Origin: Smittia aterrima
Lineage: Eukaryota > Arthropoda > Insecta > Diptera > Chironomidae
Reading direction: 5' to 3'
DNA: 64,000 nt
NCBI GenBank assembly: GCA_033063855.1
Contig: CP093829.1
Coordinates: 878,243 to 942,242, forward strand
Shown here: piece after piece, positions 45,257-58,523 of the stretch
How positions within the stretch are numbered: position 1 is the stretch's first letter
Layout of the letters: the number at the start of each line of letters is the position of its first letter
Notes under the pieces: model-generated
Told to the model about the DNA's origin: nothing
The model's database searches: none
What the model saw: only the letters and a program-made list of their open reading frames with translations
Made by a program: the position numbers and the translations under genes

Positions 45257-48200
45257 CTAGTTTACTTGCTGCATTTTGTAAAGCTTCGCATATTTCTTTC
45301 CTCTCGCCATCAGCTCCTCATGTGAACCTTTCTCGACCACTTCGCCATTCTCGAGAACGTAAATTAAATCAGCGTTTTGAATCGTCGTAAGCCGATGGGC
45401 GATCGTGATGCACGTTCTTCCACTTCTGGCTTTATCAAGTGCTGCTTGGACCACTTTTTCGCTTTGAGTATCCAGGGCCGAGGTCGCTTCATCAAGAAGC
45501 AGAATTCGAGGATTTCTGAAAATTAAATTCTATTAGAGTCGAAAGCTTTCAAAAGCTTAGTGAAAGTTTACCTGACAAGTGCTCGAGCTATTGCGATTCT
45601 CTGTTTTTGACCTCCAGAGAGTGAAGCACCTAAAGTTCATCACAAATAAAATTAAAACTTTTTAAATTTATCCTGAAATTTACCTCTCGATCCTAAACTA
45701 GTATCGTAGCCTTGTGGAAGTTTCGTGATGAAATCGTGAATGTTCGCTGACTTTGCAGCTTCCAAAATTTCCGCCATTGGAATTTTTCTTTCGTTGTCAC
45801 CGTAAGCAATGTTCTCGGCAATCGTTCGATCAAACAGAATCGGTTCTTGTGAAACGAGACCAAATCTTGCTCTGATTTTTGATAGCGGATAATCGACCGT
45901 TGCAGTACCGTCGAGTTGAACTTCTCCAGCTTCTGGATCGTAGTAACGAAGAAGAAGTTGCATCACCGTCGACTTGCCGCATCCACTTGGACCAACTAGA
46001 GCGACCGTCGTTCCTTTCTCAATTTGAAGATTTAATCCATCAAGAACTTGAACTCCTTTTCTCGTTGGATAACGGAAGTCAACATCTTTATAAACAATAT
46101 TTCCTTCGATGCTCTGTGAATTGAAAAAGTTAAGAGATTTCAATAAAAATAAACGATGAACCTACTTCGTAATCTTTGTAAGGATTCGGCTGTGGATTGC
46201 TCATGTTGGGAACTCTCTTCAAAAGTTTCATGATTCTCGAAGCAGCGATCACAGCAGCGTTAACATTCGGAGCATAAGCGAGCGCTTGTCCCAACATCCA
46301 CGATCCAAAGATTAAAGCTTCGCCAACTCTGAAGAAAGAAAAATTAATTAAAATTCAAAAAGATTTTAATTTCAGATTGAAACTCACTTGATGACATTCT
46401 CATAAGGCATTTCTCTCTTCGCAACTAAAGTTCCGCCATACCACAAAGAAAGACCGTAACCCATCAGCGGAACTGTCTGCCCAAGTCCAAATACAAATCC
46501 TCGGAATTTCGATTTTTGTTTACAATATTCGTCTGTTGCGTCAATTTCTTTGATGTATCGATTAAGAACGTGAGGCTCTTGACCCAACGAAGCAACAGTT
46601 CTTATGTTTGAGATCGCTTCGACTGCCATCTTCGTCGCATTTTCCATTGCTTTCTTCTCTTTGATGTTGCTCTTCTCGCAAAGTCTAGCTTCCATTACAA
46701 TCGAAATGAGAACAATTGGAATGCTGACAGATGCGACAAGTGTCATCTTCCAATTGTAGTAAAATGAAATTCCAATTCCAATGAAGATCACAGATCCAGC
46801 TTGAACTATCGATCCAACTCTCGTTCCTGTCGCTCCTTGCACACTCGCGCAATCTCCAGCCAATCGAGCACACAAAGCACCAACGGCATTTCGAGCATCA
46901 TCAAACCAGCCCATCTCCTGTCTCATCATTGCATCAAAAGTCATCGATCGTAGTCTCGACGTTAGTTTAACGCCAGCGAAGTTGAACATGTAAGTCTGAA
47001 TAAAAGTTGATAATCCAGTCGAGACTCCCAATCCAAGAAAGAGAATCGAGTAAAAGTTCGCGTTGCTTTGAATCTCAGCGGGATTGTCGAGAGATAAGAT
47101 TCCGTACATTTCACCGAACAAAACAGCGAATGCCGGGAAACTTGCTCCGACAACGCATGAAGCGATTGTTCCAGCAACGATATGAGGCCACTCCTTTGAG
47201 TTCAATTTCATCAAACCAAGCGTGGAAATTTTCTTTTTGTCTTCTTCTGTGATTTCTTCTTCAACAGATTCGTTATCATCGTCTGACTCTGCTTCATCTT
47301 CTGATGATAGTTCACTTATCAGAGAATCATTTCGTTTAGCTCGTGAAAGTCTTTTTGGTTTATGAAGTGGTTCATTATCTTTGTCTGAGATTGTCGAGTT
47401 GTTTGCGTTGACGAGTTCAAAGTAAAGTCCTTTCTTTTCTAAAAGCTCTGAATGAGTTCCTTGCTCAACAACAACGCCTTTGTTGATATAAACGATTTTG
47501 TCAGAGTTCGTGATGGTTGAGAGTCGATGTGACACGACGAGAGTTGTTCGACCTTTGCTCGCATTTTCCAAAGCGTCTTGAACTCTTTTCTCGGAAGTTG
47601 GATCTAAAGCTGAGGTCGCTTCGTCGAGAAGTAAAATCTTTGGGTTCTTAACGAGAGCTCGAGCAATTGAAATTCTTTGTTTTTGACCACCAGACAGTTG
47701 TGCTCCTCGTTCTCCAATCTTCGTTTCATATCCTTCGGGAAGTTTCATGATGAACTGATGACAATTTGCGATTCTTGCTGCTTTCTCGATTTCCTCGTTG
47801 CTGACGTCAGGATTTCCGTAACGAATGTTCTCACGAATCGTCGTTGCGAAGAGAACAGGCTCTTGCCCTACGACTCCGATAAACGATCTCAAGTGGAGAG
47901 TGTTCCATTCTGGGATTGGAATGTCATCGATTGAAACAGATCCCTTTGAACGATAAAAATGAAATAAAATCTAACGAAACAGAGAAACAAAGTTCTTACC
48001 CTCAAAGGATTGTAAAGATGTTGAATCAGTTGCAAGCAAGTCGATTTCCCGCAGCCACTTGGACCAACGAGAGCAACAGATTTTCCAGCTTCGACTTCAA
48101 GATTCAATCCATTCAACACTTGAACGTCGTTTCTCGCAGGATATCTAAACGAAACGTTCGAGAATTTGATATTTCCTGTGACTTTCTTTGGCTTGACTCC

Positions 48201-49596
48201 TCTCTCGCCGAGAGAATCGATGATCGGTATTCTGTCGATGACACTGAATACTGAAACTGCTGAACCTTGAGCTGTTGAAAAAGCTTCAATGTGTGGAGCA
48301 GTTAATCCCAAGTTTTGAGCTCCAGCGAGAACTCCAAACAGAACGATGATGAGCACAGCTGGCGTGTAATCTTTCTCGATTTTATCTCGATCTTCGAGGA
48401 TCAAACTTATTCCATACCAGAAGGCGAGAGCATAGCAACAATAAATGATGAACCACATCAAACCTCCTCCGATTCCAGAATAAATTCCTTTCTTCTTTCC
48501 ATTTTTCTCAGCAGGTTTTAATCGATGTTCGTATCGTTCAAGCTCTTTCTGCTCTCCACCGAATGCAATGACCGTTCGGATACTTCCAAGAACTTCTTCT
48601 GCCACTGATCCAGCTTTCGAATAAGCTTTCAGCTCTTTCTCAGTTAGAGAACTTTGCATTTTCGCTACAACTGCTGTCGAAATGATAATCAAAGGTGCGC
48701 AACTTAGAATCACAAGAGTCAACTTCCATCCGTAGAAGAATGAGAAGATCACAGAGATCACAAACGACATCAGCAGGAAAATAAAGATCGCGAGCTTCTC
48801 TCCGATGCCTTCTTTAAGTTTATCTAAATCACTGAAGGAATCAAACGCTCAATCAGCTCAATTTCAATTAATTAAAAATGAAACTTACTCCGTCATTCTC
48901 ACAGCGAAGCTGTCCGAACTATTTAAGTCGTACCAAGTCATGTCTTGTCTGAGAACCGCTTGAAGAAAAAGCTTGCGAATTCTGCTAATTTGCTGCTGTG
49001 CAGTTCGATTAAGAAGGTCGATGCTAATTGCAGCAAAGATCAATTGAATTACTGAACCAACAAAACAGCCAATTCCGAATGCTCGAGAGTCGTTCATCGT
49101 TTCATCGTAAGTTTCTTGTTCTGTCGCATTCGTCAAAACTTTTCCACCTCCGAACAGACTTAAAATGTTGCTTTCAGTCGAAGTTCCAACTCGAACCTCT
49201 CGATCGACGAGAACTGTCGTGAACTCTCCGTATAAGATCACACCATAAGGCAGACCGAAAGATGAAATCGTTGCACAAATGATTGCCACAAAAACAAGAA
49301 AGATTTCGTATTTTGTCGCGAAACGGAAAAGCTTCCAGAAAGAAACTGCTGGTTGAGACCTTTCCTTTGGTTGCTTTTCTTTTGAATCAACAAATTTTCT
49401 AAAGAAAAAGAAAACTAATTTTTGCAAATTTTATCGAAAATAATTCTTACGCTTCAAGTGAATTTCCTCCGTTGACATCTTTCACTAGAAATTCATTTTT
49501 GTTCGATTGAGCTACTTTCGTTTCGTTGCTTACAAATCCCAAGTTGAGAACTCCCTCAGGATCAATTTTTCGATAAGTTTCTTCGAGCGAAGTCAT
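45257..49596 (-). CDS. ABCB full transporter (P-glycoprotein/multidrug resistance)
   Basis: Eight exons on the minus strand (49451-49596, 48889-49398, 48000-48831, 46388-47943, 46166-46328, 45684-46113, 45572-45629, 45257-45515) give 1317 residues, the usual size. Layout is TMD1, NBD1, acidic linker, TMD2, NBD2. NBD1 has Walker A GPSGCGKST (near residue 475), signature LSGGQKQR and ILLLDEATSALD; NBD2 repeats all three with IALVGPSGCGKST-like, LSGGQKQR and DEATSALD. The linker (SRAKRNDS, then a Ser/Glu/Asp-rich run) contains likely phosphorylation sites. These pumps export hydrophobic drugs, toxins and steroids at gut, Malpighian tubule and brain barriers, and matter for insecticide tolerance. 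The first exon encodes a 49-residue cytosolic N-terminus. All splice joins preserve frame. Both ATP sites look intact. Confidence 0.95.
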
Positions 49597-51847
49597 CTCG
49601 ACACTGACTCAGACAAAAAGAAAGAATTCAATTAAAGTTTATTGTTAATTAAAAGCCACGACGATTGTTCCGCGATGATATTTCATTGTGTCAATTTAAA
49701 ACTAAGATTTCTGACGTTGAAGCATAAACAAAGTTAAAGAAACATAAATCATTTGGTTAGAACTCGAACGAATGTCGAAGAAGAAATATCTCGAATTGAT
49801 CTTGACATTCGCGAATCGATTGCGATTTAAGGAAACGAATTTGATTTTTACGCGACGACTCTGATTCACTCAACCGAAACCGTAAACTCGATCAAGGTCA
49901 GGCTTTCGTTTTCACTTCGAACATTAGAACAAATGATTTAGAATAAAGATTAAGCGAAGCATTCTTGATTTAGAAATTAATCTCGCGCGGTTTTGATCGA
50001 ACAAACCGCAAATCAAAGTGGAAAATCCTTAAGAATCACCTTTGCTTGCTCCCTAGTGAACGATTCATAATCAATTTTCAGTTTCACTTCGCGAATAAAT
50101 TTGCGGTGAGCAATTAAAATGATGTTCAATAACCTCGCTATTTGCTAATTGATAATTGCTGATTGAAAATCGTTCATTTCCGCTTCGTATCACTTAAGAA
50201 ACTTGTTAAACTTTGGAAGATTACTGGGCTATTGGGAATTTTTTCACGAGTCACCTGTTGGATTTTTCCAGATTACTCAGAAGCAAATTGCACTCGATTT
50301 GTTTTAATTTGCATAAACAAATTGTGTAGGCTTCGACGTTTGATAGAACAGAGTAAACACCTGATAAGCAAACGTCTTCTCTCTTGCGAGATTCCTCTCT
50401 TCACAGTTGTCCAGTTGTCCTTCGACAAAGCAAACGAGTTCCCCAGAAACGTTTTTGATTGGAGTTCGCTCTTTAAGCGTTTTAGCACTCCCAAAGAAAA
50501 AACTCTTATCACTGACCTAGACTTTGAAAAACCTAATTCAACGCACTCAATCACAAATCTCTCGAGACAGCTCGTATCTTTGAACCGTTATGACTCTACA
50601 GCTCGCGTCGAACTAATAAAATTAAACAAAAGCAATAGAGTGAGCTCTACGATTATCGCTAAGTTCGTGAGAATAAATGTTGTTGCTTGCTTAATTCTCG
50701 AGGTGTTAACATAAATTAGATAGCGCGATTCAATTGTTCTCGTTGCTGATCGAATAGCGTTTACCAAAATCGATTGCCTCGAAGCAGCAACAAGTTGCAA
50801 TTTGCAATGATCAATATTCAGACCGTTCGAAGATGAGTCTTCCTTGTTCGTTGTTACGCGGTTCCTTGTTTATATCAGCTGTTGATTTATCATGTTTTGT
50901 TAAACTTTTATTTCTGCTTATCATTCGTCCAACTGATAATTCTCTTTTTATAGTATTTGAAGAAGTGGATTTGCTTTTTATTTTATTATTCAAAAAGCTG
51001 AGACAAGTGGAACGGCATTTTGTAATTATCATGAGAATCTTTTAGTTTTTGTTTCTTAAGTCATCTGTTAATTCAATTCAAATTACATAAGAATTTGAGA
51101 TTGCGTGAGGTATTTCAATTAGCAAGGCTCCTCAATAAACCTTCGATACACTTTTTATAAACTGTCTGAGCTTTTACAACCTTTCTTTGTTCAATTAGCA
51201 AAATCTTTGCATTTATCGTGATCACTTGAACTTTCACTTTATTTATAAAAGAACTTCAAGTCGAACACTTCAGTCGAATACTCGAACAAGGAACTTAAGC
51301 GACTTCTAGCAGAATGAAGCTAAACCGTTTAGAGTTTGCTTTATTTATAAGAAACTCGTCCGTGAAATGTTCTCGAGAAAAGAGCTCGACAAGTTTGACT
51401 TGAGATTTTTTGGGAAATCCTCTCGCGAATGAGAAAATTTTTCTCTTCTACCGCAAGCACGTTGCGCGAAGCACGTGGCAGCTTCAATGTATTCGTTAAA
51501 TGTTTGTTAAATATTCAATTTCAGCTCTCGAAGTTTATTAGATCTCGATATTTACTCGCGAGATATTCGTCGCCCTCTCATTTTGAAATTTCCACTTTCC
51601 AATACTTTGAATCGCATTAAACTGAAAGAAAAAGCTTTCGCGAGTGTAAACTTATTACTTGAATTAAAAGAAATTATTTTCAATTTAACAATTAGACTTT
51701 ATTAATTAGAAACTTATTATTTCTTTTCTTTGAAACATACGACAAACTTCAACTACAAAAGTTTTTAACGCAAAAATATTTATTTTCTCAAAAAAAAAAG
51801 TTGTCCAATTAGCTTGAAGTACAAAAGGCACAAAATGGTTTCAGTTT
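49597..51847. other. 2.25 kb without a recognised gene
   Basis: Upstream of the ABCB gene and downstream of the 5'-nucleotidase. A 183-codon plus-strand frame at 50163-50714 is the longest unexplained frame in the window, but it starts with TTG, has no domain or signal peptide and overlaps antisense frames. I see no TATA-led gene or RNA gene. Confidence 0.4.
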
Positions 51848-54589
51848 TTAATTCTTACAGAAGATGCTAACCAAAGATGTCAGCAAGATTAGAGCAAAGG
51901 AAATTTGAAGGCTGGACGCGCCAAGAGTTGTTGATTCAGCTTCTGTTGAAGTTTCAATTGGATTTGTTGGTGTGTCTGTTGGTCCAGTTGGGGAAGTCGT
52001 TCCTTCGACACTTTCTTCAATGAACGTGATTCTCCATTCAACTGCCGGATGAACTGGAGTTTTCTTCTTCAAGTAATTAATGAAAACGTTCACATCTGAC
52101 TCCTCAAGATCAACCAAAGGTCTTTGAGTGAGAACTTCTCCAAAGCCATCGGCACCAGAAGCTAAAATCGCTTGCATGATGACTTTGTACTCTTGCTCAA
52201 GCTTCAATGGCTCAAGAGTTGGAACGTCGCATTGTGCACATAAAACTTTTGTGTCAGTGACTCGTTGTCCTTCTGGTTTGTTCATGTCGTAAGTAACTTG
52301 AAGTCCCGAAACCTGCAGGAACTCAACGTTACTGGCGACTGCTCGATTCTTAATTGAGAACTCGAGCATTTTAACCAACTCTGCTCCAGTCAAAGTCGCG
52401 ATGTTGAGATTGTTAAAAGCTGGCTCGAATATTTTGTTTGCGTCGCTTCTCTTGATGTCTCCGTTTGTAATCGAAGATTTGATTCTGCTGCCTTGAATCA
52501 AAGCGATTGATGCGTCGGTCCAGTAACTGTTAGCATTATAATTCAAAGCATGATAATCGACCATCGAGTCAGCGATGAAGTTACCCAAATTACATTCATT
52601 CTGTTGACAATTGCTGTCAAGAGTGACGATAGTTCGTCCAACGACTTCCTCTAATGGATCAGTTAGTTTCTTGATTGTGATTCTCCACTCAACTGCAGGA
52701 TGAACTGGACTCTTCTTCTTGAAATATTCAACAACTGCATCAACTTCTGCTACTTCGAATGTCTCAACTGTTTTTCCTTCGAACATTGTAAAGCCATCAC
52801 CTCCTTCCGCTAAGAAATCAACTGTCAAAATCCTATAAAGTTTTGCATCGTCCAACTCTTGAAGTTGTGGAACGTCGCAATCAGCGCAAAGAACTTTAAC
52901 ATCTACGACTCTTTGACCCGTTGGAAGATTCAAATCGTAAACAACTTGAATTCCTGACATTTGAAGGAACTCTCCACGACCTTCGCTACCGTCATATCGA
53001 TAAACTGAATGTTCAAGAGCTGACCGCAACTCTGCTCCTGTGACCTCGATGATAACCATTTTGTTTTCGAAAGGCAAAACGGTCTTAGCATCTCCCATTG
53101 TGACTTCACCGTTGCTTGCAAGATGACTGATTGAAGCTCTTACTCCTCCGCTTTGTAAGAGACCAATTGCTGTGTCAGTCCAATGAGCAGTCAAATGATA
53201 ATTTTGCGAACGCCAATCGACCATAGCGTCAGTGATAAAGTTGCCAAGATTGCATTCGTGGAAACGACAATCTCCATCAAGATAAACTTTTGTATTTCCA
53301 ATAATTTCATTTTCAAGAGCGTCAACCGCTGGTCTGTACTCTTCGAGTAACGCAAGCACGTCGGCATCACGAGGAATATCTTTGTTCAAAAGAATTGGAG
53401 TTCCATCGTACTCAACCAAGTCTCCACTTTCATTGAACTCGAGATGGATCTTTCCAAGATATTTCGTGTAAGCGTAAGCTTGAAGAACTGGAACTTTCTT
53501 GCCACTTTGTTGAGTCACAGTCGTTGGATATTCACTGACGGGAACGTCAATGTCAGGTACATCTCCAGTGTATAGGAATGAGTGAGCTTAAAGCGAAACA
53601 ATTAGAGAAGTGAAAGATAAGAAAATTAAATACTTACAGTGACCTCCAATTACTAAATCAATATCCGGGCATTGCGCAGCAATTTGTTTATCTCTCTCAA
53701 GCCCAGAGTGACCCAGAGCAATAATGATGTTGACACCTTGATCTTTCAGCTTTTGAGCTTCTTCACTGGAGAACATAAAAATTAATTGTTGTCGCGTCTC
53801 TTGTTACAATGAAAGCAACTCACTTCAAAGCGACGATTTCGTCAATGAACTCGACTTCATTTCCCTGAGCGAATTGTTTAGTTTCTGGCGTCAAATATCC
53901 GATGACACCGACTTTTCTTCCTTCGATTGTGAAGACTTTGGAAGGCATCAACATTGGTGTTCGAAGTTGTGGTTCTTTGGTGAGATCTAAGTTTGCTGCT
54001 AAGACTGGAAAATCAATTTCATTCAAGAATTTTGCGAGGTTCTCACTGCCCTCGTCGAATTCGTGATTTCCAAGCGACTGAAATGAACTTTTTTTTTAAA
54101 TATTTGATTCTCAAGTTTTAAATAAACTTCTTACGATTGCATCAGGTTTCAGAGCTTCCAAGAACTTTGCAGCAATCACGTCTTTGTAGATTGCGAACCA
54201 AGGAGTTCCCGTGTAAGTGTCTCCAGCGTTTAAGAAGAGAACACTTGGAATTTCTCCAGCAGTCGCCTTTGCTCTGTACTCTCGAACTACGTGCGCAACT
54301 CTCGCGAATCCGCCGTAACATTTGTTGTTCGCTGCATCAGTCACACCACATTTACTACCCGATGCACTTGCTTGTTCAAATCTCGCGTGCATATCATTAT
54401 TGTGCTTTTTGGGGTTTTGGGGGGTTGGGAGGTGTTTGAATTAAATATAATTATAATCATCATCCGTGCAAAGCATTTAACTAATCCTACCAAAATAATC
54501 AGCTCGAAGTTCCCATCAGCGAGTTTTCTTGGAGCTGCACTGATGAAAGTCACCAGACAGAAACTAATAAATGCGAGTCTCACGATCAT
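51848..54589 (-). CDS. GPI-anchored ecto-5'-nucleotidase with duplicated C-terminal domain
   Basis: Exons 54491-54589, 54135-54404, 53824-54077, 53638-53765 and 51848-53586 give 829 residues, about 250 more than usual. A signal peptide (MIVRLAFISFCLVTFISA) leads to the metallophosphoesterase domain with HNNDMHAR, NAGDTYTGTPWF, LGNHEFD, ALGHSG and GGHSHSFLYTG, so all metal-binding motifs are present. C-domain 1 (about 338-557) keeps the substrate loop QSGGVRAS and the LPFENK segment. C-domain 2 (about 564-777) is a second copy of that domain, where these read IQGSRIKSS and EPAFNN. A Thr/Pro/Ser-rich stalk and a hydrophobic tail suited to GPI anchoring finish the protein. It should dephosphorylate extracellular AMP to adenosine. 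Secreted relatives in blood feeders act as apyrases, but the anchor tail argues for a cell-surface enzyme. Confidence 0.92.
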
Positions 54590-57172
54590 TGCTTTTGTCT
54601 TCTGAAATTAATAAAATGGTTATCAGAATGATAAGACAAACGACAGTTTATTATCACTCCGTTTAACAACGCGGCGCTTTCATGATTGTTGGAGAATAAT
54701 TAACAAACATTCAATCTATCGAAGTCTGAACGCGGTGACTACGCGCGTGGTCGAAAAAAAAAGTAATTTGGCCACGAACTTTTTCAATTCATTGTAACCA
54801 AGGCCTTTCCATTGAACCTGCAGATCGTATAACCAACATTCGTAGTCCAAATCATTGTCAGCGATTTCCAATGAACCGTGTTAAGTATCGAGTACTCAAT
54901 TTTACTTTATCGGATTACAAGTAATAACTGTCAACGAATTATTGTGAAATTGCACAATTTGGCGATCTCATTGCAAAGCGTGTTGCATCAGAAACCGTAA
55001 TTCGAGGAATTGTGAAAAGGTCAATTAGATTTCGCTTCCGTTTCTGCGAATTCGACTTTGAAAAAACCCAAAAGACGAGAACAACAGACGAGACGCCCTT
55101 ATCTGAGTTGAAACCCCAAGCCTTAATTAATTTCTTACAGAGACTGCAAACTTAAATAAACAAACAGCGAAGTAAGTCAGATCTCCGAGAGCAAACAAAT
55201 TGAAGTCGCGGAGCAACAAGAAGATCAAAGAATTCCTTAGAGTTTACTACACGCGTTCGAGTCGAGACTTTCCCGAATTCTTCGACAAAAGTTTAGAAAA
55301 AAAATCACGCGACAGATTCGACTAAAAATAAATCATTTGTCAGTGACTTTGTCTTTCGATTTTAAAACGTGAAGAAAAACTGATGCGAAAACGATTTTTG
55401 TTTTAGCAGAAGTATCGACAACGTGTTAGTCCGGTCGTTTACATCGCTACGCAATTAGACCGCGAAATCACCGAAACTTTTATGACAAACAACTTTTTTT
55501 AAGTTGAGTTGTCGAGTGTAAATCACTTTCAGTAGCTGTAAATTTTCTGATCCGACAGTTCATCTAATCGCTTCATCATTCGATCAATTAACTTCGCGAA
55601 TAAACTTATCTCATCAGCGACAGATAAAGCGATTCATAAATTTACTTTTATCATCGGCACTCGATGCTTCGACACTTGTATACGCGGATAATTAAGCTTC
55701 TGACAAACTTAAAACTGATCTACTACCATCGAGTAGCTAAAGCAAACTAAATGAATTGTTTCTTCAATAAGCAACTAAAGAGTGATAATCGGCCGCTTTT
55801 CCACGTTTGGAGGGATTTTGCACACTCGAAAATAAAATACTTGAAGAGATTTGCAAGCGTGTTAGAGACTTCTTTCGGATTTCATGAATGAAAGGAGAAG
55901 TTCGTGCAATCAGCTGAGAGCGCTGCAAGTTGTATTAAAGATCTTCGTTCTATTCAAAAAATGTTTACACGATTGCTTGACACATCGCGAGTGTGAGATA
56001 AATTTTAGAACTTATGAGATTTCGAAAATATTTGTACAACATCGTGAGTCAATTAAAAAACCTGACAGGCAACAAAATAAAACTTTCACCAAATGAAATA
56101 TTTTCTAAATATTTTTATTACCGGTGAACGAAATTTCTTTAATTTCAAACTACGAAGAAATTTACTGTCCAACCTGTCAGCGACGAGTTAAACTTGAAAC
56201 TGAAGCTTATCTCTTGCTGTTGTTTTCCTAATCAGTCTTAATAGCCACTCGAAGTGTTTTGTTTATCAGCAGTTAACTTAAAACCTTCAGAACTGAGTTT
56301 TCCGATAAGAATTCGACATTTCTTCTACCAATGCAAACTTGTCGTCATAAATTTTTACTCGTATTGTTTGTTGAATGTGTTTCTTCATTTTCTTTTCATT
56401 CTCGTAACACCTGACAGTCGTAGCCGTCTCAGTAAAGAAAAGAAAAAATGTTTTATCGACATTGCCTTGAAGATACGAAGTCAGTTCAAGTGCAAAAATA
56501 AAGTTGCAACTGCCGGCAGGTCTCGTTCTTGACGATGATTCAACATTCAACCCCTCAACGATCTTTTTTTCTGCTTAGAAACTTATCCTAGTCTAAATGC
56601 TCATCGACAGTTGTTCTCGGGGGTTCAGAATCCAAATGAATGCTCGATATGCTCGCCGGTTTATGTTTGTCTTAGTTTGAAATGTTGTTCTGCATCTGTT
56701 CGATCTTTCGCTATCAAACGTAACATCGTGTGCCGTTTTTTGTTTGTGTGCACGGAACATAAATTTGAAAATTATAATTTTCGATTCTGTTTAACTTTTT
56801 TAAAAATAGAAAAAATTTAAAATATTTTAAAAATACATTTTCTTTTATTTTCTTTGTTTCAAAAAATATTTTTTAATTTTTTTTTTTTTTTCATCATCCG
56901 ACGGGCATTGAGTTCTAGTTTCATGCAGGAACATCGGAAAGAAAAAAAAACAAACCGAAAAAAATTGCAGCTGTTTTTCTCTCGTTTGTGTGTCTCGATC
57001 ATTGTTGTGAATGTGAATTGGATTTTTATGTTAACGCATTCTGGATTCAATCGGTGTTTGGACTCGTTCGCAGCAAGTTGCACTACTCGGCTTATTGTGA
57101 TTCAAGTGAAAAATCTTTGATAAAGAGTTGAGATTAAATTATTTTTCCTGTGGTGGTGCTATCGAGTGAACT
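54590..57172. other. 2.6 kb without a recognised gene
   Basis: Between the 5'-nucleotidase start and the Orange-domain gene, which face away from each other, so it should hold both promoters. A T-rich tract lies at about 56869-56893. I find no exon-like frame. Confidence 0.4.
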
Positions 57173-57589
57173 ATGTCTAAGGATGAGATCGTAGAACGGA
57201 AATCGAATAAACGAAGAGTTGAACGAGACGACGAACAAGAAGATGAAGCGCCATGCAAGAAGGAAAGAATTTCGCCTTCGCCTGACTCAACCAACGAAGT
57301 AAATCACAACCGGAGTGGTATCGAGGAAGCCATCAAAGCCATCGATCGAATCCAATACGAACTCAACATGGGAAACGTTCTTGCCGACAGTCCCGACTCG
57401 AGCGATCAAGACACACCACCTGAGTCAGAGGATGAAGCAGAGAGCGAAGAGATGCTGGGAGATGCTCACGCTTTAGGCTTCGCTGCTTGCATTCGAGAGA
57501 CCTTCCGCTTTCTCGACTCTTGCGGTATTCCAGAGAACGATCCGATCTACAAACAACTGAAAAGTCGATTTGTGAGCATGCATCATTGA
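57173..57589 (+). CDS. HES-type Orange-domain protein without bHLH
   Basis: An intronless frame of 138 residues. The N-terminal half is highly charged with a possible nuclear signal (RKSNKRR, PCKKERISPSP). The middle is acidic (PPESEDEAESEE). The C-terminal 40 residues read GFAACIRETFRFLDSCGI, then DPIYKQLKSRF. This lines up with the Orange domain of Hairy/E(spl)/HES repressors at the key positions GF-x2-C-x2-E-x2-RFL-x2-C. No basic helix-loop-helix is present in the frame, and the closing WRPW tetrapeptide is also absent. The start ATG is preceded by a stop in frame within the leader. Poly(A) signal at 57700-57705. It might modulate HES/HEY factors by pairing, but this is inference. An upstream bHLH exon cannot be wholly excluded. 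Confidence 0.7.
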   Translation: MSKDEIVERKSNKRRVERDDEQEDEAPCKKERISPSPDSTNEVNHNRSGIEEAIKAIDRIQYELNMGNVLADSPDSSDQDTPPESEDEAESEEMLGDAHALGFAACIRETFRFLDSCGIPENDPIYKQLKSRFVSMHH

Positions 57590-58027
57590 TTGATCATTCC
57601 GAGTCGATTTCATTCTACGATTCTAGTCATTTTCAACAACTTTAGATTTAGATTTTCATGTCAACTTAACTTAATTAATTTAATATTTTTCTGTAAGCAA
57701 ATAAATGGAAGACTTCGATTCATAAAGTGAACCTCTTTTTGCATTTTTCTGTCGTTCGACTAAGGGAGGCAGGTGGTTTTAGATGTTAAACTTCTTTCTT
57801 ATGTGTTCATCGATGGGACTTTACCATCGCTTGCATTTATTGCTTTGTTTACTGTCGTCAAGCTGACGAAGTTTAGTAAATATTTTTCTGTTTGAAGATT
57901 ATTTGTCGTCTGGGTGTGAGTTGACTTGTGAGAGGTTCTAGTAATCATTTCTTTTCATTGCAATGTCTTATCACGAGATAAACTGAACTGAACTTAAAAA
58001 CACGATTAATTAAAGATTTTGAGGATT
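57590..58027. other. Convergent 3' spacer
   Basis: 3' UTR of the Orange-domain gene (poly(A) signal 57700-57705), then AT-rich DNA down to the first micro-gene stop. No other exon is recognised. Confidence 0.4.
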
Positions 58028-58227
58028 CTATGCGCGTTCGCCTGGCGCCCTTCTTCCTGGCTGCGTCTCTGTCACGCTGTAGGGCGTTGCAACTGGTTCA
58101 TCTGGTCGAGGATCTTCTCGTTTTGGTGGGGTAGTGATATCTTCACTACCTGATTCTAAAATAATTTCTCATAAAATCACTTGAATAACAATGATCGAGC
58201 TGGCTTACTGCTACAGCATAAACCCAT
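58028..58227 (-). CDS. Micro-gene A: 48-residue protein with MGLCCS start
   Basis: Two minus-strand exons: 58209-58227 (19 bases) and 58028-58155, joined in phase 1 through a 53-base intron with consensus GTAAG and TTTTAG. The protein starts MGLCCSKSGSED. Gly2 with Ser6 matches the N-myristoylation pattern MGxxxS, and Cys4/Cys5 are natural palmitoylation partners, so membrane attachment is likely. The rest is hydrophilic, Pro-, Arg- and Glu-rich (TTPPKREDPRPDEP), with no fold recognised. The stop TAG is at 58028-58030. Micro-gene B, 500 bases away on the same strand, has the same structure, which supports a real gene family. Function unknown. Confidence 0.65.
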
Positions 58228-58523
58228 TTCGATTTTATAATTTTTTTTCTTCACAGTTTCGACTCGACAAACTTCAATCAACAACTGACATTTCAATGTG
58301 AGTCAACGCAAGTTATATTCCGTTATCTGAAAAAATATCGAATTAATCATACTCACGGAAATTTTATTCATTAAATTTAGTGTGCAAAGAAAAGATAAGA
58401 AGGTTTATTACGAGAACTTCTTCAATGACTCTCAAGCGATGCCATTTTGCAATCAGAGCAGAAATTCCATGAAATTACAAAGTTGACGAATGAGACAGTT
58501 TATTTCGATTTCTTATCAAACAT

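Noticed and set aside
50163..50714. 183-codon plus-strand open frame
   Set aside because: Starts at TTG, overlaps open frames on the other strand, has no domain, signal peptide or splice context. In 64 kb of six frames one such frame can occur by chance.
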